A stretch of DNA of 53,727 nucleotides. Source: Candidatus Methylobacter favarea (GTDB lineage: Bacteria > Pseudomonadota > Gammaproteobacteria > Methylococcales > Methylomonadaceae). The translations under genes were made by a program, and so were the position numbers. Positions within the stretch are counted from its first letter, which is position 1. The number at the start of each line of letters is the position of its first letter. Positions 10,324 to 20,390 of this stretch are shown here, one piece after another. The stretch covers positions 1 to 53,727 of the forward strand of contig NZ_CADCXN010000051.1 of assembly GCF_902806695.1 (NCBI RefSeq), read 5' to 3'. The notes below the pieces were generated by a model, which was given only the letters and a program-made list of their open reading frames with translations, did no database searches and was not told where the DNA came from.

Positions 10324-11032
10324 TTTTCGTGTGCTTTACCATGTTATGGATGACTGTCCGGCTTTTAAGCGGTTTACCCTGTAAATGAGTATCGATGGCT
10401 GCTCTCATCAGTATTTTAGCTTCGGCCAGCACGTGAGCATCGGTTAAATCCCGCGCGCTTATGGCCTGTAAAGTCTTTCCGGAAAAAAGGCCGTTTTCAT
10501 CTTCAATCGGCCCTTGCTCTATGTTGAATGCATAGTGTTTGGAAGGATTTATCGGCTTTTTATTACCGGCAGCCTGCTTTAATTGCAATCCGTAGCCAAT
10601 ATTATCCATTAGGTCAAGCTCAAAAATTCGTAAGGCCGCCTCTATTTTTGAAGAATCGGATAGACGGGACAGACATGCTTCGTAATAAGCAAATACTTCC
10701 GGGTGAGGATCGTATTTGTGCAGAAAAAGCCCAATCAATTCGTTAATATAAAAACCGCAATAGAGTCCTAGCCCTTTTAATTCAGGGAATGGCTGCATTA
10801 CTTCAACATCAGTCAGCGTCTTTAACTCTCCCTTGCCAATATAGGAAATGGCCAAAGGGAGGAAAGGCTGTAATAGTCCCGCTGTTTTAGATTTTGCTTT
10901 TCTTACACCTTTTGCCAGCAGCGAAATCCTGCCAAAATCCCGCGTTAGGACATCGATAATCAGGCTGGTTTCGCGGTATTTCCGGTGCTGTAAAATAAAG
11001 GCAGGCTGTAAATAAACGGCCGTATCAGTCAT
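10316..11032 (-). CDS. recO: DNA repair protein RecO
   Basis: Recombination mediator that helps load RecA at gaps with RecF and RecR. The N-terminal OB-fold is seen in [23 protein letters not shown]-type sequence followed by [12 protein letters not shown], and the helical C-terminal domain follows. The open frame runs back to 11119 inside era, but the ATG at 11032 gives 238 residues and overlaps the era stop by only 8 bp, so I use it. The Cys zinc site of some RecO proteins is absent. Confidence 0.92.
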   Translation of the reverse strand: MTDTAVYLQPAFILQHRKYRETSLIIDVLTRDFGRISLLAKGVRKAKSKTAGLLQPFLPLAISYIGKGELKTLTDVEVMQPFPELKGLGLYCGFYINELIGLFLHKYDPHPEVFAYYEACLSRLSDSSKIEAALRIFELDLMDNIGYGLQLKQAAGNKKPINPSKHYAFNIEQGPIEDENGLFSGKTLQAISARDLTDAHVLAEAKILMRAAIDTHLQGKPLKSRTVIHNMVKHTKNE

Positions 11033-11906
11033 TAAAGCCCAGACTCTGTAAGGCTCGCTCATTGTCTGACCAGCCTTTTTTAACTTTAACCCAAAGCTGC
11101 AAATAAACTTTTTGGCCAATCAGCTTTTCTATATCATGCCGGGCATCAGTACCGACTTTTTTCAGCATTTCCCCTTGTTTGCCAATAACGATATTTTTTT
11201 GAGTAGGCCGCTCCACCCAGATAATCGCGTATATTTTAGTGATGCCGAATTTTTCTTCATAGCGTTCAATCTCGACCGTTAATTCATAAGGCAGCTCATC
11301 GCCCAGGCGCCGAGTCAGTTTTTCCCTGATAATTTCAGCCGCCAGAAAGCGCTCAGGCCGGTCGGTAATCTGATCTTCAGGATAGATCAGTCCACTCTCC
11401 GGCAAAAGCTCGAATATCAAACTTTCAAGTTGCTCGAGATTGGTTTTTTTCAGGGCCGAAATGGGGATTAAATGTTCAAAAGGAAAGCGATGCCGCGCTT
11501 CGGCAAAAAACCTGAGAATGGCATCCTTGTCCTTTACCTTATCGACTTTGTTGACCGCCAGAATAACCGGCAAGCCTGCCTGCTCCAGTTTTTTAAAGAT
11601 AGCTTCATCATACTCATGCCAGGATAGCCCATCTATTAACCAGACTATTACATCAACACCCTGCAATGTAGTCTCTGCTGTCCTGTTTAAATACCGGTTC
11701 AGGGCTTTTTTCTCGTTTTTATGCATGCCGGGCGTATCCATATAGACAGCCTGTCCTGCTTCGGTGGTATTGATGCCCAGAATCCGATGCCGCGTCGTTT
11801 GCGGCTTACGAGAGGTAATGCTGATTTTCTGCTTTAGCAAATGATTCATCAATGTGGATTTGCCCACATTCGGACGTCCTATCAAGGCAACAAAACCGCA
11901 ATTCAT
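11025..11906 (-). CDS. era: GTPase Era
   Basis: Essential GTPase that binds 16S rRNA near its 3' end during 30S assembly. G1 is GRPNVGKST, G3 is DTPGMH and G4 is NKVD. The C-terminal KH domain (GKQGEMLKKVG...YLQLWVKVKKGW) binds RNA. At 293 residues it is full length. It overlaps the upstream rnc by 4 bp (ATGA) and recO by 8 bp, indicating coupled translation. Confidence 0.97.
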   Translation of the reverse strand: MNCGFVALIGRPNVGKSTLMNHLLKQKISITSRKPQTTRHRILGINTTEAGQAVYMDTPGMHKNEKKALNRYLNRTAETTLQGVDVIVWLIDGLSWHEYDEAIFKKLEQAGLPVILAVNKVDKVKDKDAILRFFAEARHRFPFEHLIPISALKKTNLEQLESLIFELLPESGLIYPEDQITDRPERFLAAEIIREKLTRRLGDELPYELTVEIERYEEKFGITKIYAIIWVERPTQKNIVIGKQGEMLKKVGTDARHDIEKLIGQKVYLQLWVKVKKGWSDNERALQSLGFND

Positions 11907-12586
11907 TTGCTGTCCTTGTTCAATAATTCAAGCATTTGCTCTGCCGCCGACTGTTCGGCTTTTTTTCTGGAAACCCCTACGCCAATACAAGTTTCACTTG
12001 TCAGAGGAACTGTGCATTTAACTTTAAATGTTTGTTCATGCGCAAGCCCTGACATAGTCTGTAAAACATAATCCGGCAAATCCAGTTTTTTGGATTGCAT
12101 TAATTCCTGTAACTGGGTTTTTGGGTCTTTCTGCCAGTTATCCAGTGACAAGCTTTGCAGTTTTTCCGCAAATATATGCTCAATCCATTGCTGACAAGCA
12201 GCTATGCCCTGATCAATGAATAGCGCCCCCATAACAGCCTCCAGCGCATCGGAGAGAATGGAATCACGACGACATCCACCACTTTTAAGTTCCCCTAAAC
12301 CCAGCCGTAAATAATCGCCCAATTGATGCTGTCTGGCTAAGCCTGCCAGCGATTCTTCATTTACGAGGCTGGCCCGTAACCGGCTTAAAACGCCTTCACC
12401 TGCCTTCGGGAATAACTTATACAGTTTCTGGGCGATAACAAAACCTAAAATTGAATCACCCAAAAATTCCAGACGCTCATTATTATTTGCGCCTGCGCTT
12501 CGATGCGTTAAGGCAATAGTAAAAAGCTCAGGATTATTAAATGCCAATCCCAGCTTTTTGCATAAAACCTCAGGATTTCTTATCAC
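11903..12586 (-). CDS. rnc: Ribonuclease III
   Basis: Double-strand-specific endonuclease for rRNA and mRNA processing. The catalytic signature NERLEFLGDSILG is near the N-terminus, with the second acidic site in DALEAVMGALFID and a C-terminal dsRNA-binding domain (DPKTQLQELMQ through KKAEQSAAEQML). Length is 227 residues. The start is GTG, overlapping the DUF4845 stop by 4 bp (GTGA). Confidence 0.97.
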   Translation of the reverse strand: MIRNPEVLCKKLGLAFNNPELFTIALTHRSAGANNNERLEFLGDSILGFVIAQKLYKLFPKAGEGVLSRLRASLVNEESLAGLARQHQLGDYLRLGLGELKSGGCRRDSILSDALEAVMGALFIDQGIAACQQWIEHIFAEKLQSLSLDNWQKDPKTQLQELMQSKKLDLPDYVLQTMSGLAHEQTFKVKCTVPLTSETCIGVGVSRKKAEQSAAEQMLELLNKDSK

Positions 12587-12960
12587 TCCTGACCAACCTC
12601 GATAAAATCTTTAAATTCGACCAGGACACTTAAATTGCCGACAATTTTTTTAACCACTTCATACTCAATGACCACTTTAAGATAATTGCCGTGTTTGGTG
12701 ACTTTGATATCGTCCTGAGTGACATCATAGACGTAATTTATGTTGAAACGCTTATTCAGACTGTCCCTGACTTCGTATTCGGTTTTCGTTTCAATATCCG
12801 TGGATTTTTCAAGCGCAGCCAGCGCATTGGCTACTTTGCTGTGATCCAGATAAATCGGCGCTATCTTGAGAACCAATAGGGTAAAAAAGGCGATCAGGCC
12901 GAGTATAAAAGTGATTGAGATTAAGGTTAAGCCCTGTTGACGCTCAGGCGATATGTTCAT
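12583..12960 (-). CDS. DUF4845 domain membrane protein
   Basis: Small protein of 125 residues with one N-terminal membrane helix (about residues 10-33, GLTLISITFILGLIAFFTLL) and a soluble remainder facing the periplasm. Its position between lepB and rnc is where the DUF4845 family is found in many gammaproteobacteria and betaproteobacteria. The N-terminus looks like a type IV pilin-like helix but lacks a clear prepilin cleavage site. A GGAGA ribosome site precedes the ATG. Function unknown. Confidence 0.85.
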   Translation of the reverse strand: MNISPERQQGLTLISITFILGLIAFFTLLVLKIAPIYLDHSKVANALAALEKSTDIETKTEYEVRDSLNKRFNINYVYDVTQDDIKVTKHGNYLKVVIEYEVVKKIVGNLSVLVEFKDFIEVGQE

Positions 12961-13002
12961 TTTGTCTCCGGACAGTTCAGTGCAGTGTCCATAAAGTGTA
13001 GC

Positions 13003-13779
13003 TTATTTAAGCACCGTACCAATCCGATCAAGGCCAATACCTTTATGTTCCCAGTCCCAACTCATCCAGATAAAAAAAGCCTTGCCGACCAGATTTTCTT
13101 CAGGAACCGTCCCCCAATAGCGACTATCGTTGCTGTTATCACGATTGTCGCCCATGACAAAATAGTTTCCTGCCGGCACTACATACACGAATTGGCCTGA
13201 GGGCATTCCATCCCTGATCAGAATGCTGTGTTCAATACCCGTTAAATCTTCCACCAGATGTTCTGCTCCGGTCATTTCCTGACCTTGGCCCAGACCCTGA
13301 TAGCGGCCTAATGAAACCTGATTAACAGGCACGTCATTGATATAAAGCTTTTTATTTTCATAAACCACTTTGTCGCCCGGCAAGCCGATAACCCGTTTAA
13401 TATAATCGACCGAAGGATCTTTAGGATAGCGAAAAACGACTATATCGCCGCGCTTGGGCTCATTCAGTTCAAACACTTTTTTATTGATTACCGGCAGGCG
13501 TATGCCATAGGTAAATTTATTAACCAGAATAAAGTCGCCTATCAGTAAAGTCGGCATCATCGACCCTGAAGGAATTCGAAAGGGTTCCGCTAAAAATGAG
13601 CGCAGCAATAACACAATCAGTACAATAGGGAAAAAAGAATGTGCATACTCTACCAGCAAAGGTTCTTTTTCTTCAGCAAGTCCATCAGTAGCAGATTTGT
13701 GGATGAGCAGATAGCCGCCCCAAATTGCCCCCGTAACTACAGTTGCAAGCAACAGAAAAAAGGAAAAATCAAAGTCCAT
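13003..13779 (-). CDS. lepB: Signal peptidase I
   Basis: Inner-membrane serine protease that removes signal peptides from secreted proteins. Two N-terminal membrane helices (about residues 5-25 and 48-66) are followed by the catalytic Ser motif IPSGSMMPTL, the Lys motif DYIKRVIGLPGD and box E GDNRDNSNDSRYWG. Length 258 is normal. It follows lepA by 37 bp, the usual lepA-lepB order. Confidence 0.96.
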   Translation of the reverse strand: MDFDFSFFLLLATVVTGAIWGGYLLIHKSATDGLAEEKEPLLVEYAHSFFPIVLIVLLLRSFLAEPFRIPSGSMMPTLLIGDFILVNKFTYGIRLPVINKKVFELNEPKRGDIVVFRYPKDPSVDYIKRVIGLPGDKVVYENKKLYINDVPVNQVSLGRYQGLGQGQEMTGAEHLVEDLTGIEHSILIRDGMPSGQFVYVVPAGNYFVMGDNRDNSNDSRYWGTVPEENLVGKAFFIWMSWDWEHKGIGLDRIGTVLK

Positions 13780-13816
13780 AATTTATAAGTATCGTGTGAG
13801 TAAAAAAGAATCCAGG

Positions 13817-15616
13817 TTATTCTTTGTTGAGCTGTAATACGGCAAGAAACGCTTCTTGAGGAATCTCGATATTACCGACCTGCTTCATGCGTTTCTTGCC
13901 AGCTTTTTGCTTTTCCAGCAGTTTTTTCTTACGGCTGATATCGCCGCCATAACATTTAGCGGTTACATTTTTTCTCATCGCTTTAACGGTAGACCTTGCG
14001 ATAATCCTGGAGCCAATCGCCGCCTGAATCGCAACCTCATACATCTGCCGTGGAATCAGGTCTTTCATTTTTTCGACCAGATCACGGCCGCGATTATGGC
14101 TCAGATCGCGATGCACAATAACAGAGAGGGCATCAACCTTTTCGTTATTTATCAGGACGTCCAGTTTGACCAGCGCCGCTTCCTGAAAGCGCAGGAATTC
14201 ATAATCAAATGATGCAAAGCCCCGGCTCACGGATTTCAGGCGATCAAAGAAATCCAGCACCACCTCGCTCAGCGGTAATTCATAATGCAGAGATACCTGT
14301 CTGCCCACATATTGCATGTCTTTCTGCACGCCGCGCTTTTCAATGCAAAGCGTGATAACGCCGCCCAGATACTCCTGGGGAACCAGAATATTGGCGCGGA
14401 TTATAGGTTCCCTTATTTCCTTGATGGTGCCTATATCGGGCAGTTTGGCGGGATTATCCACCATCAGGATCTGATCATTTTGAGTGACGACCTCGTAGAT
14501 TACGGTAGGGGCGGTAGTGATCAGATCAACATCATATTCTCTTTCCAGCCGCTCCTGCACAATCTCCATATGCAGCATGCCGAGAAAGCCGCAGCGGAAA
14601 CCAAAACCCAGCGCTTGAGAGGTTTCCGGCTCAAATTGCAAAGCCGCATCATTCAGATTTAACTTGTTCAGGGCACTTCGCAAGTCTTCATAATCATCGG
14701 AACTGACCGGATACAAGCCGGCGAAAACCCGCGGCTGCACTCGTTGGAAGCCTTTAAGCTGTTCCGCTGCAGGCTTGTCTGTCCAGGTAATGGTATCGCC
14801 TACCGGGGCGCCGAAAATATCCTTGATTCCGGCTACGACATACCCGACTTCGCCGGTATTTAAAAGCTCTTTTTCCAGACGCTTTGGAGTAAATACCCCC
14901 ACTGTTTCGGCAATAAACGATTTGCCGGTCGACATGATGGTAATCTTCTGCTTTCTTCTAATGCTGCCATGAACAATCCTGACCAACGACACCACGCCCA
15001 GATAGCTGTCAAACCAGGAATCAATAATCAGCGCCTGCAGCGGCCCGGCAATATTGCCTTGAGGCGGCGGCACTTTAATAACCAATTGCTCCAGCACAGC
15101 CGCTACACCCAGGCCGGTTTTGGCGCTTATCATTAACGCCTCATCAGCGGGAATGCCAATCACATCTTCTATTTCAGTGAGCACGCGTTCAGGCTCGGCG
15201 GAAGGCAAGTCGATTTTATTCAGCACCGGAACCACTTCCAGCCCTTGCTCTATTGCCGTATAGCAGTTTGCCACACTTTGCGCCTCCACGCCCTGCGCTG
15301 CATCGACGACCAGCAGTGCGCCTTCACAGGCAGCTAATGAGCGGGATACTTCATAAGAGAAATCAACATGTCCGGGCGTATCGATGAAATTTAGCTGATA
15401 GGTTTCACCGTCTTTAGCCTTAAAATCCAGCGTAACACTTTGTGCTTTAATGGTAATGCCGCGTTCTTTTTCAATATCCATGGAATCCAGCACCTGCGCG
15501 GACATTTCCCTTGCACTCAGGCCGCCGCATAGTTGAATAAAACGGTCAGCAAGCGTCGATTTACCATGATCGATATGCGCGATAATGGAAAAATTTCTGA
15601 TATGTTTTAAATTCAC
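13817..15616 (-). CDS. lepA: Elongation factor 4 (LepA)
   Basis: Ribosome-binding translational GTPase of 599 residues. G1 is AHIDHGKST, the G2 region is [11 protein letters not shown]3 is DTPGHVDF and G4 is NKIDLPSA. The LepA-specific C-terminal domain is present ([20 protein letters not shown]). The start is a GTG at 15616. It heads an eight-gene minus-strand run. The 312 bp between this gene and ssrA hold no gene that I can support. Confidence 0.97.
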   Translation of the reverse strand: MNLKHIRNFSIIAHIDHGKSTLADRFIQLCGGLSAREMSAQVLDSMDIEKERGITIKAQSVTLDFKAKDGETYQLNFIDTPGHVDFSYEVSRSLAACEGALLVVDAAQGVEAQSVANCYTAIEQGLEVVPVLNKIDLPSAEPERVLTEIEDVIGIPADEALMISAKTGLGVAAVLEQLVIKVPPPQGNIAGPLQALIIDSWFDSYLGVVSLVRIVHGSIRRKQKITIMSTGKSFIAETVGVFTPKRLEKELLNTGEVGYVVAGIKDIFGAPVGDTITWTDKPAAEQLKGFQRVQPRVFAGLYPVSSDDYEDLRSALNKLNLNDAALQFEPETSQALGFGFRCGFLGMLHMEIVQERLEREYDVDLITTAPTVIYEVVTQNDQILMVDNPAKLPDIGTIKEIREPIIRANILVPQEYLGGVITLCIEKRGVQKDMQYVGRQVSLHYELPLSEVVLDFFDRLKSVSRGFASFDYEFLRFQEAALVKLDVLINNEKVDALSVIVHRDLSHNRGRDLVEKMKDLIPRQMYEVAIQAAIGSRIIARSTVKAMRKNVTAKCYGGDISRKKKLLEKQKAGKKRMKQVGNIEIPQEAFLAVLQLNKE

Positions 15617-15928
15617 TGAGTTTTAATTGATTGGGAGTTATTAGAGCGTTTTGCTAATGGCGAGTTGACTAGGGTCTGCGGGAGTGGGCATCACTGGGTT
15701 TGCCTGTTTGATTCAAAAATTATTATAACAGATTTAAGCTTACTCAAACGCGAGAAACCGCAATTTAGTTATGTATTAAAAATAACAGGGAAATAAGTAA
15801 ATACTTGCAAATGGGGCTTTATTTAAACTAATGAATTCACTCTTAGCCATGCCATTTTTTATAAAATTCTTAAAGGAGTGTGAACTTTCATAGAAATAAA
15901 TAGCCTTATCGTGTAAAATATACCTTAA

Positions 15929-16320
15929 GGGGGCGACATGGCTTCGACGTGGGTAGCAAAACCTTAAGTGCATGCCGAGGACAGTACACCTCGTAAAATC
16001 TACTGAAACTTAAGTATTCGCAAACGACGAAAACTACTCAATGGCTTTAGCTGCTTAAAAACAGCACCATTCCTTTGACCATCTGTGCTTATGCGGGTGG
16101 AGTTCCTATACCTCTCGGGGTAGAAAGAACGCTCAGAGGTCATATTACATAAGATCGCGCTGAAATCCGTCCGGTGTGGATGCGCTAAAACCTTACGGAA
16201 TCGCTGATGATTTTCTTGGCCCGACGGGTAGTCATTAGCTAAATCAAAGAGCGGGATAAGCATGTAGACCTTATGGCGGAGTACTTGCGGACGGGGGTTC
16301 AATTCCCCCCGCCTCCACCA
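15929..16320 (+). ncRNA. ssrA: Transfer-messenger RNA (ssrA)
   Basis: One-piece tmRNA. The 5' end GGGGGCGACATGGCTTCGAC and the 3' end GGTTCAATTCCCCCCGCCTCC-ACCA form the tRNA-like domain: GGGGGCG pairs with CGCCTCC (one G-U), and the T-arm GGGGGTTCAATTCCCCC and the CCA tail are encoded. Its length of 392 nt is typical. The mRNA-like section codes for the proteolysis tag, and the surrounding sequence has room for pseudoknots. TAAAAT at 15914-15919 is a possible -10 box. It rescues stalled ribosomes with SmpB. Its 3' end is a favoured integration site, and integrase relics follow. Confidence 0.96.
16020..16058 (+). other. tmRNA tag reading frame
   Basis: Resume codon GCA at 16020-16022 and stop TAA at 16056-16058 give the tag ANDENYSMALAA. 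It keeps the ANDENY start and the terminal ALAA recognised by ClpXP/ClpAP. It has two extra residues (Ser-Met) compared with the ten-residue E. coli tag. Confidence 0.9.
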
Positions 16321-16353
16321 ATTAACGATTCAAACAGATTCAACAAAGTCCCC

Positions 16354-16388
16354 AAAAGCCGCATTCCACAAGGGATAGCGGCTTTTTT
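16354..16388 (+). terminator. Intrinsic terminator after ssrA
   Basis: AAAAGCCGC (16354-16362) pairs with GCGGCTTTT (16378-16386) and a T-run follows. It lies 34 bp past the tmRNA CCA end and fits as its terminator. Confidence 0.8.
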
Positions 16389-16493
16389 ATTGTCCAGTGA
16401 AGTGCAATAGGGTACGTTGACATCAGCTGTTGTGGGGTAAGTGCCATTAACTGAAAGGAGATAGTCACTAATGCTTTTAATTACCACCTAAAT

Positions 16494-16819
16494 GCTTTTA
16501 AATACCCCTGCAAAAATGCAAAACCTTTACCTGATAAGCTAGCCAATAAAAAAGTCATATTTCTTTTAATCAACCCCAACGGCTCAAAATAATTCCGGCT
16601 TAAGTACCGGCTTGCAGGAAAAGAAAAAACTCTTGGCTTAAGGTTATACCCCGGAAACAGGCCAGATCGAAACGGATGCAGCCAGAAAGCAAATTGCCGA
16701 CGGCATTGATGCAGTCAAAAACAAAAAAGCGGTTAAGTGTTTAATCGTCAAAAGCAGAAAGCGCTATCAGTAATTTTGAGCTTATTGCATGGCATACTCA
16801 TCGCCGCGGAACCTGCTAA
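16494..16819 (+). pseudogene. Decayed tyrosine integrase (N-terminal part) next to ssrA
   Basis: Translation gives recognisable pieces of a P4-type integrase with an N-terminal DUF4102 domain. They read NAKPLPDKLANKK...LLINPNGSK, then a stop, then FRLKYRLAGKEKTLGL, then after a frameshift ETGQIETDAARKQIADGID, then after another shift NFELIAWHTHRR. In order these match the family pattern (NPNGSKYWRLKYR.., LGxYPE.., ARxxxAxGIDP.., SFExxAxEWH). At least one nonsense codon and two frameshifts are present, and the catalytic C-terminal half is missing. It lies just downstream of the tmRNA 3' end, the usual place for such an element. Confidence 0.8.
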
Positions 16820-16836
16820 AATCTTGGTCCATAGCT

Positions 16837-17224
16837 TCAGGAACTGCGTCTAGGCCATAAGCTCGTGCCCTTGATCGCGTCACGAAACGTCCAGACCGCT
16901 TTCGAATCAGGCACTTGATCTTCTAACTGCAAACCCGAAAAACGCATGAAATTGAACTGATCACGGATGGGATATACGGCCTTCATCCGATAAATAGTGC
17001 AATTATTGTAGTGCCCAATTCCTGAACATCAACACCTCCTCGAACGGCTTGGCGCCCGCCTGCCTTTTTCTTTCTTTTTCACGCACACGTTTGAGCTCAG
17101 GGCTTAACGCTTCCCAGTCTATACGGGCTTTCAATCCAACTAGAGGAGAGCGCCCAGTGGGGTCAGTTGCCCGGCTCTTTGTTCGACATTGAATAATCGT
17201 GGTTAGCGGCGCTTCATAGGTCAT
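16837..17224 (-). pseudogene. Truncated IS5-family transposase
   Basis: The first 73 residues form an open frame (MTYEAPLTTIIQ..., ...REKERKRQAGAKPFEEVLMF) typical of the N-terminus of IS5-family transposases. After a frameshift near 17003 the homology continues (PIRDQFNFMRFSGLQLEDQV, DSKAVWTFRDAIK) and stops at about 16837. The DDE catalytic core is missing. The truncated end meets the integrase relic, which suggests that the transposon inserted into a decaying island. Confidence 0.8.
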
Positions 17225-17635
17225 TCTCTATTCAGGGGATTTGTTGTTATTATCTCGTTTCAGTGCCTTTACTTCTCACCATCTGTAGCATAGAAAGGGC
17301 TAAATTTTCAAAGATGCCCATAAATTTTTACAGTTAAAAAGGATCAGCAAAAATAACCTTTTAATAACCGGATCAAATTAAGATCAGAAATAAAAACGCC
17401 TATCGATACTGTATTTCTAGCAATATATTTTATACAAAGGAAATAACTCCCCTAATTCAGCCAATATTCACAGAAATAATTAATAATGTTATTTATATAA
17501 AATAAAAACGTTTTTCTATAAAAAAATTGTAATTTTTGGTTAAATTCAATATTCTTAGGAAGTTTAATTTTTAATTAAACTGTATTTACTATAAAAAATA
17601 AACACAGTTTTTTTTAATCACCAAGAGAGGTCACT
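17225..17635. other. AT-rich gene-free stretch
   Basis: About 410 bp with no supportable gene between the IS5 relic and the cytochrome c gene. It is strongly AT-rich from 17300 on, with long A and T runs. It must hold the cytochrome promoter, but no unique -35/-10 pair stands out. Confidence 0.5.
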
Positions 17636-17974
17636 ATGAAAAAAACACTAGGTACATTAACAGGTATTGTTTTAATCGCTTTAAGCGTATCAGCAGTAGC
17701 TGACGAACAGACTGAAATCGGTAAAAAAATTTATGAGCGTGCTTTTGGTCGCGGTTGCGGTACTTGCCACGATATCGCTTCAAATCCCCAGTTAACTGCT
17801 AACATTAAAGCAGGCACTCTGGACAGGGCAAAATTCGAACAAGTTATCAGAGAAGGCAAAGGCGGTATGCCCAAAGCAATTGATGAGATTATGAAGAACA
17901 AAGCAGTTCAAAAAGCGGGTTACACCGAAGAATTGGCGCTTGATGCATTGTACAAATATATAAGCAATAAATAA
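17636..17974 (+). CDS. Small periplasmic c-type cytochrome
   Basis: A 112-residue class I-like cytochrome c. The signal peptide covers residues 1-22 (cut after AVA), the haem site is CGTCH (41-45), and a likely axial Met is in GGMPK (Met78). The mature protein is about 90 residues and should carry electrons in the periplasm. A good ribosome site (AGAGAGG) precedes the ATG, and a strong terminator follows, so it is a single-gene unit. The partner oxidase or dehydrogenase is not in the window. Confidence 0.9.
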   Translation: MKKTLGTLTGIVLIALSVSAVADEQTEIGKKIYERAFGRGCGTCHDIASNPQLTANIKAGTLDRAKFEQVIREGKGGMPKAIDEIMKNKAVQKAGYTEELALDALYKYISNK

Positions 17975-17991
17975 ACGTACACCGCAAGCAT

Positions 17992-18022
17992 AAAAAAAGC
18001 CGCCTTTGAGGCGGCTTTTTTT
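17992..18022 (+). terminator. Strong intrinsic terminator after cytochrome c
   Basis: AAAAAAAGCCGCC, loop TTTGA, GGCGGCTTTTTTT: a 13-bp perfect stem with a T-run. It is symmetric enough to serve the convergent minus-strand gene as well. Confidence 0.92.
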
Positions 18023-18053
18023 ATGCTTGAAAATGCAAGGCTGATAATTTATC

Positions 18054-18653
18054 TCAATGCTTGCCCAAATAACCGGTTTTGACTTTTTTATAAGGTAATA
18101 AATTGCTATTTTTTATCCAGATACCGGCAATTGCAGCCAGCATTAGCCCGCAAGAAGCCAGGGTTACATAAATGAGATTTTTTAATTCCGACATTTCCTG
18201 CATGAGCTGCTCATTCGCAGGGTTTACTGTTTCATTTTTAGCAGGCTCTGAATAAGAACGCAGAACCTTAACCTCATTTTTCAAATCTTCAAGAGTTCCC
18301 AAAGAATTATTAACAGCACCTGATCGAATACTCTCTTCAAGAATCCTTAATTTACTTTCAATTGAGCCGCTGATCAAACCGATAAACTGGCCTTTTAAAT
18401 TATTAACTTCAGAAGATAGTACCGGATTCATGCCGGCAGCATAGGCTTCAGAAGTCCGGCTTTTTTTATAATTATTCGCGAAGTCATGACTGGGGAAAAT
18501 TAAAAAGCCCAGTATAAAAACCAGGGTCATCAATGAAAAGACTATGGTCAGTAACAGTTTGTTTATTTTCATCAATCCCTGATTCGAAGGTATTCTTTGC
18601 AACCCCCCCTGAGTTTCGACAATCTTTGAATTGTTTTTATTTATATCGCTCAT
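18054..18653 (-). CDS. Hypothetical protein with two membrane helices
   Basis: A 199-residue protein not recognised as a named family. It has one helix near residues 31-53 (LLLTIVFSLMTLVFILGFLIF) and another near 160-178, joined by a mostly polar, probably coiled-coil segment rich in Leu, Glu and Lys (residues about 80-155). The loop should be periplasmic with both ends cytoplasmic. It is convergent with the cytochrome gene and read in the same direction as argG, 137 bp downstream of its stop. A shorter start at the internal Met28 is possible. Confidence 0.7.
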   Translation of the reverse strand: MSDINKNNSKIVETQGGLQRIPSNQGLMKINKLLLTIVFSLMTLVFILGFLIFPSHDFANNYKKSRTSEAYAAGMNPVLSSEVNNLKGQFIGLISGSIESKLRILEESIRSGAVNNSLGTLEDLKNEVKVLRSYSEPAKNETVNPANEQLMQEMSELKNLIYVTLASCGLMLAAIAGIWIKNSNLLPYKKVKTGYLGKH

Positions 18654-18790
18654 TATCTACTTCCCGATAGCCAGACGCTCATGATAATCAACCGGACCGG
18701 CTAAATAGCATTATTTTTAAAATTTCACTTTAACTGGCATTCGTGCTGATTATACAAGTTTAGTGATATTTGTCCTGTGTTTTATTGGTC

Positions 18791-20008
18791 TTATTTTCGC
18801 AATTGTTTGGCAGCGGCTATGCGCATTCTTAAGGCATTTAATTTAATAAAACCCTCAGCATCTTTCTGGTTGTAGGAACCGCCATCATCCTCAAACGTTG
18901 CAATACTTGCATCAAACAGACTGTCTGCATCAGAGGCACGTCCGACAATTATTACATTACCTTTATAAAGCTTCAGTCTGACCTTGCCGTTAACGTTTTC
19001 CTGGGAGGCATCAATCATGTGCTGCAACATTTTTCGCTCAGGACTCCACCAGTAGCCGTTATAAATCAAGGACGCATAGCGCGGCATTAATTCATCTTTC
19101 AAATGCGCTACTTCCCGGTCCAATGTCAACGATTCAATGGCGCGATGGGCTTTCAGCATAACCGTACCGGCAGGCGTTTCATAGCAGCCCCGGGATTTCA
19201 TGCCAACATAGCGATTTTCAACAATATCCAGGCGACCGATACCGTTGTCACCGGCAATTTTATTTAATTTCTCCAGGACTTCTGCGGGCGTATAAGCCGC
19301 ATCATTAATTGCAACTATATCACCTTGACTGTAAGTCAGTTCCAAATAGCTTGCCTGATCCGGTGCAGCTTCAGGCGAAACAGTCCAGCGCCACATGTCT
19401 TCTTCAGGCTCTGCCCAGGGATCTTCCAGAATACGGCCTTCATAAGAGATATGCAGCAAATTCGCATCCATCGAATAAGGCGAAGCTTTGCCTTTTTTCA
19501 TTTCAACCGGAATGCCGTGTTTCTCGGCATAAGCGAGCAGGGTTTGCCGCGAGGTTAAATCCCACTCGCGCCACGGCGCAATAATCCGGATATCGGGGCG
19601 CAAGGCATAAGCGCCCAATTCAAAACGCACCTGGTCATTACCCTTGCCGGTAGCGCCATGCGCAATGGCCGCAGCGCCTGTCTCGTTGGCAATTTCAATG
19701 AGCCGCTTGGCGATTAAAGGACGAGCGATTGAAGTGCCGAGCAGGTATTCGCCCTCATAAACCGTATTGGCGCGAAACATCGGAAAAACGAAATCGCGCG
19801 CAAACTCTTCACGTAAATCATCAATATAGATTTCTTTAATGCCCAGGGATTTTGCCTTGGCGCGCGCCGGCTCGACTTCTTCGCCCTGACCTAAATCAGC
19901 GGTAAAGGTGACAACTTCACAGGCGTAAACGTCCTGTAACCATTTTAAAATAACGGACGTATCAAGTCCCCCCGAATAAGCCAGGACCACTTTGTTGATT
20001 TCCGACAT
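18791..20008 (-). CDS. argG: Argininosuccinate synthase
   Basis: Joins citrulline and aspartate using ATP in arginine synthesis. The PP-loop [15 protein letters not shown] is at the N-terminus, followed by the conserved [17 protein letters not shown] and [16 protein letters not shown] segments. At 405 residues it is the standard length of the type I enzyme. The ATG at 20008 follows GAGGA. It is divergent from aceE with a 382-bp gap. Confidence 0.97.
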   Translation of the reverse strand: MSEINKVVLAYSGGLDTSVILKWLQDVYACEVVTFTADLGQGEEVEPARAKAKSLGIKEIYIDDLREEFARDFVFPMFRANTVYEGEYLLGTSIARPLIAKRLIEIANETGAAAIAHGATGKGNDQVRFELGAYALRPDIRIIAPWREWDLTSRQTLLAYAEKHGIPVEMKKGKASPYSMDANLLHISYEGRILEDPWAEPEEDMWRWTVSPEAAPDQASYLELTYSQGDIVAINDAAYTPAEVLEKLNKIAGDNGIGRLDIVENRYVGMKSRGCYETPAGTVMLKAHRAIESLTLDREVAHLKDELMPRYASLIYNGYWWSPERKMLQHMIDASQENVNGKVRLKLYKGNVIIVGRASDADSLFDASIATFEDDGGSYNQKDAEGFIKLNALRMRIAAAKQLRK

Positions 20009-20390
20009 GATGCTTTAATATCCTCAGTTAAATTAAAATAAATTATATCGGAAAACAGATTTTACGGCAGAAACAATGGTTAATGTATAGCAGTGAAATT
20101 CACCTTAACAGAGCAGAAATCTGTCATTTTTAGCCAAAAGCAGGAATAAATCGATTTTAAGGAATTTAATCCCGCCCTTCATGGTGCACGCACGTTTATT
20201 TAAACCGGTGTAATGAGCCCTTGATTTGTATATACTAGGAAGCTCAATCAGAACGCTTCCAGCCTTATTTTCGGTATTGCGGTTTTTGGCTCGTCTTAAA
20301 AGCCCCCGTAAATGTCGGGCTACAATTACTGAATTGTATTTTAAAATTAATAAATTGAAGCTATGCCAGCCCGTCTTAACAGGATCGCCC
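20009..20390. promoter_or_regulatory. Divergent gap between argG and aceE
   Basis: A 382-bp region that must hold the argG and aceE promoters. An open frame continues upstream of the aceE ATG from 20226, but the protein family starts at 20391. I see no convincing PdhR or ArgR operator by eye, and no RNA gene. Confidence 0.4.

Noticed and set aside
15776-16487. Minus-strand open frames of 60-100 codons around the tmRNA
   Set aside because: They overlap the structured tmRNA and its terminator, have no family resemblance and no good start sites.
20226-20390. N-terminal extension of AceE from 20226
   Set aside because: The added 55 residues do not resemble AceE, and the ATG at 20391 has a ribosome site and gives the family length.
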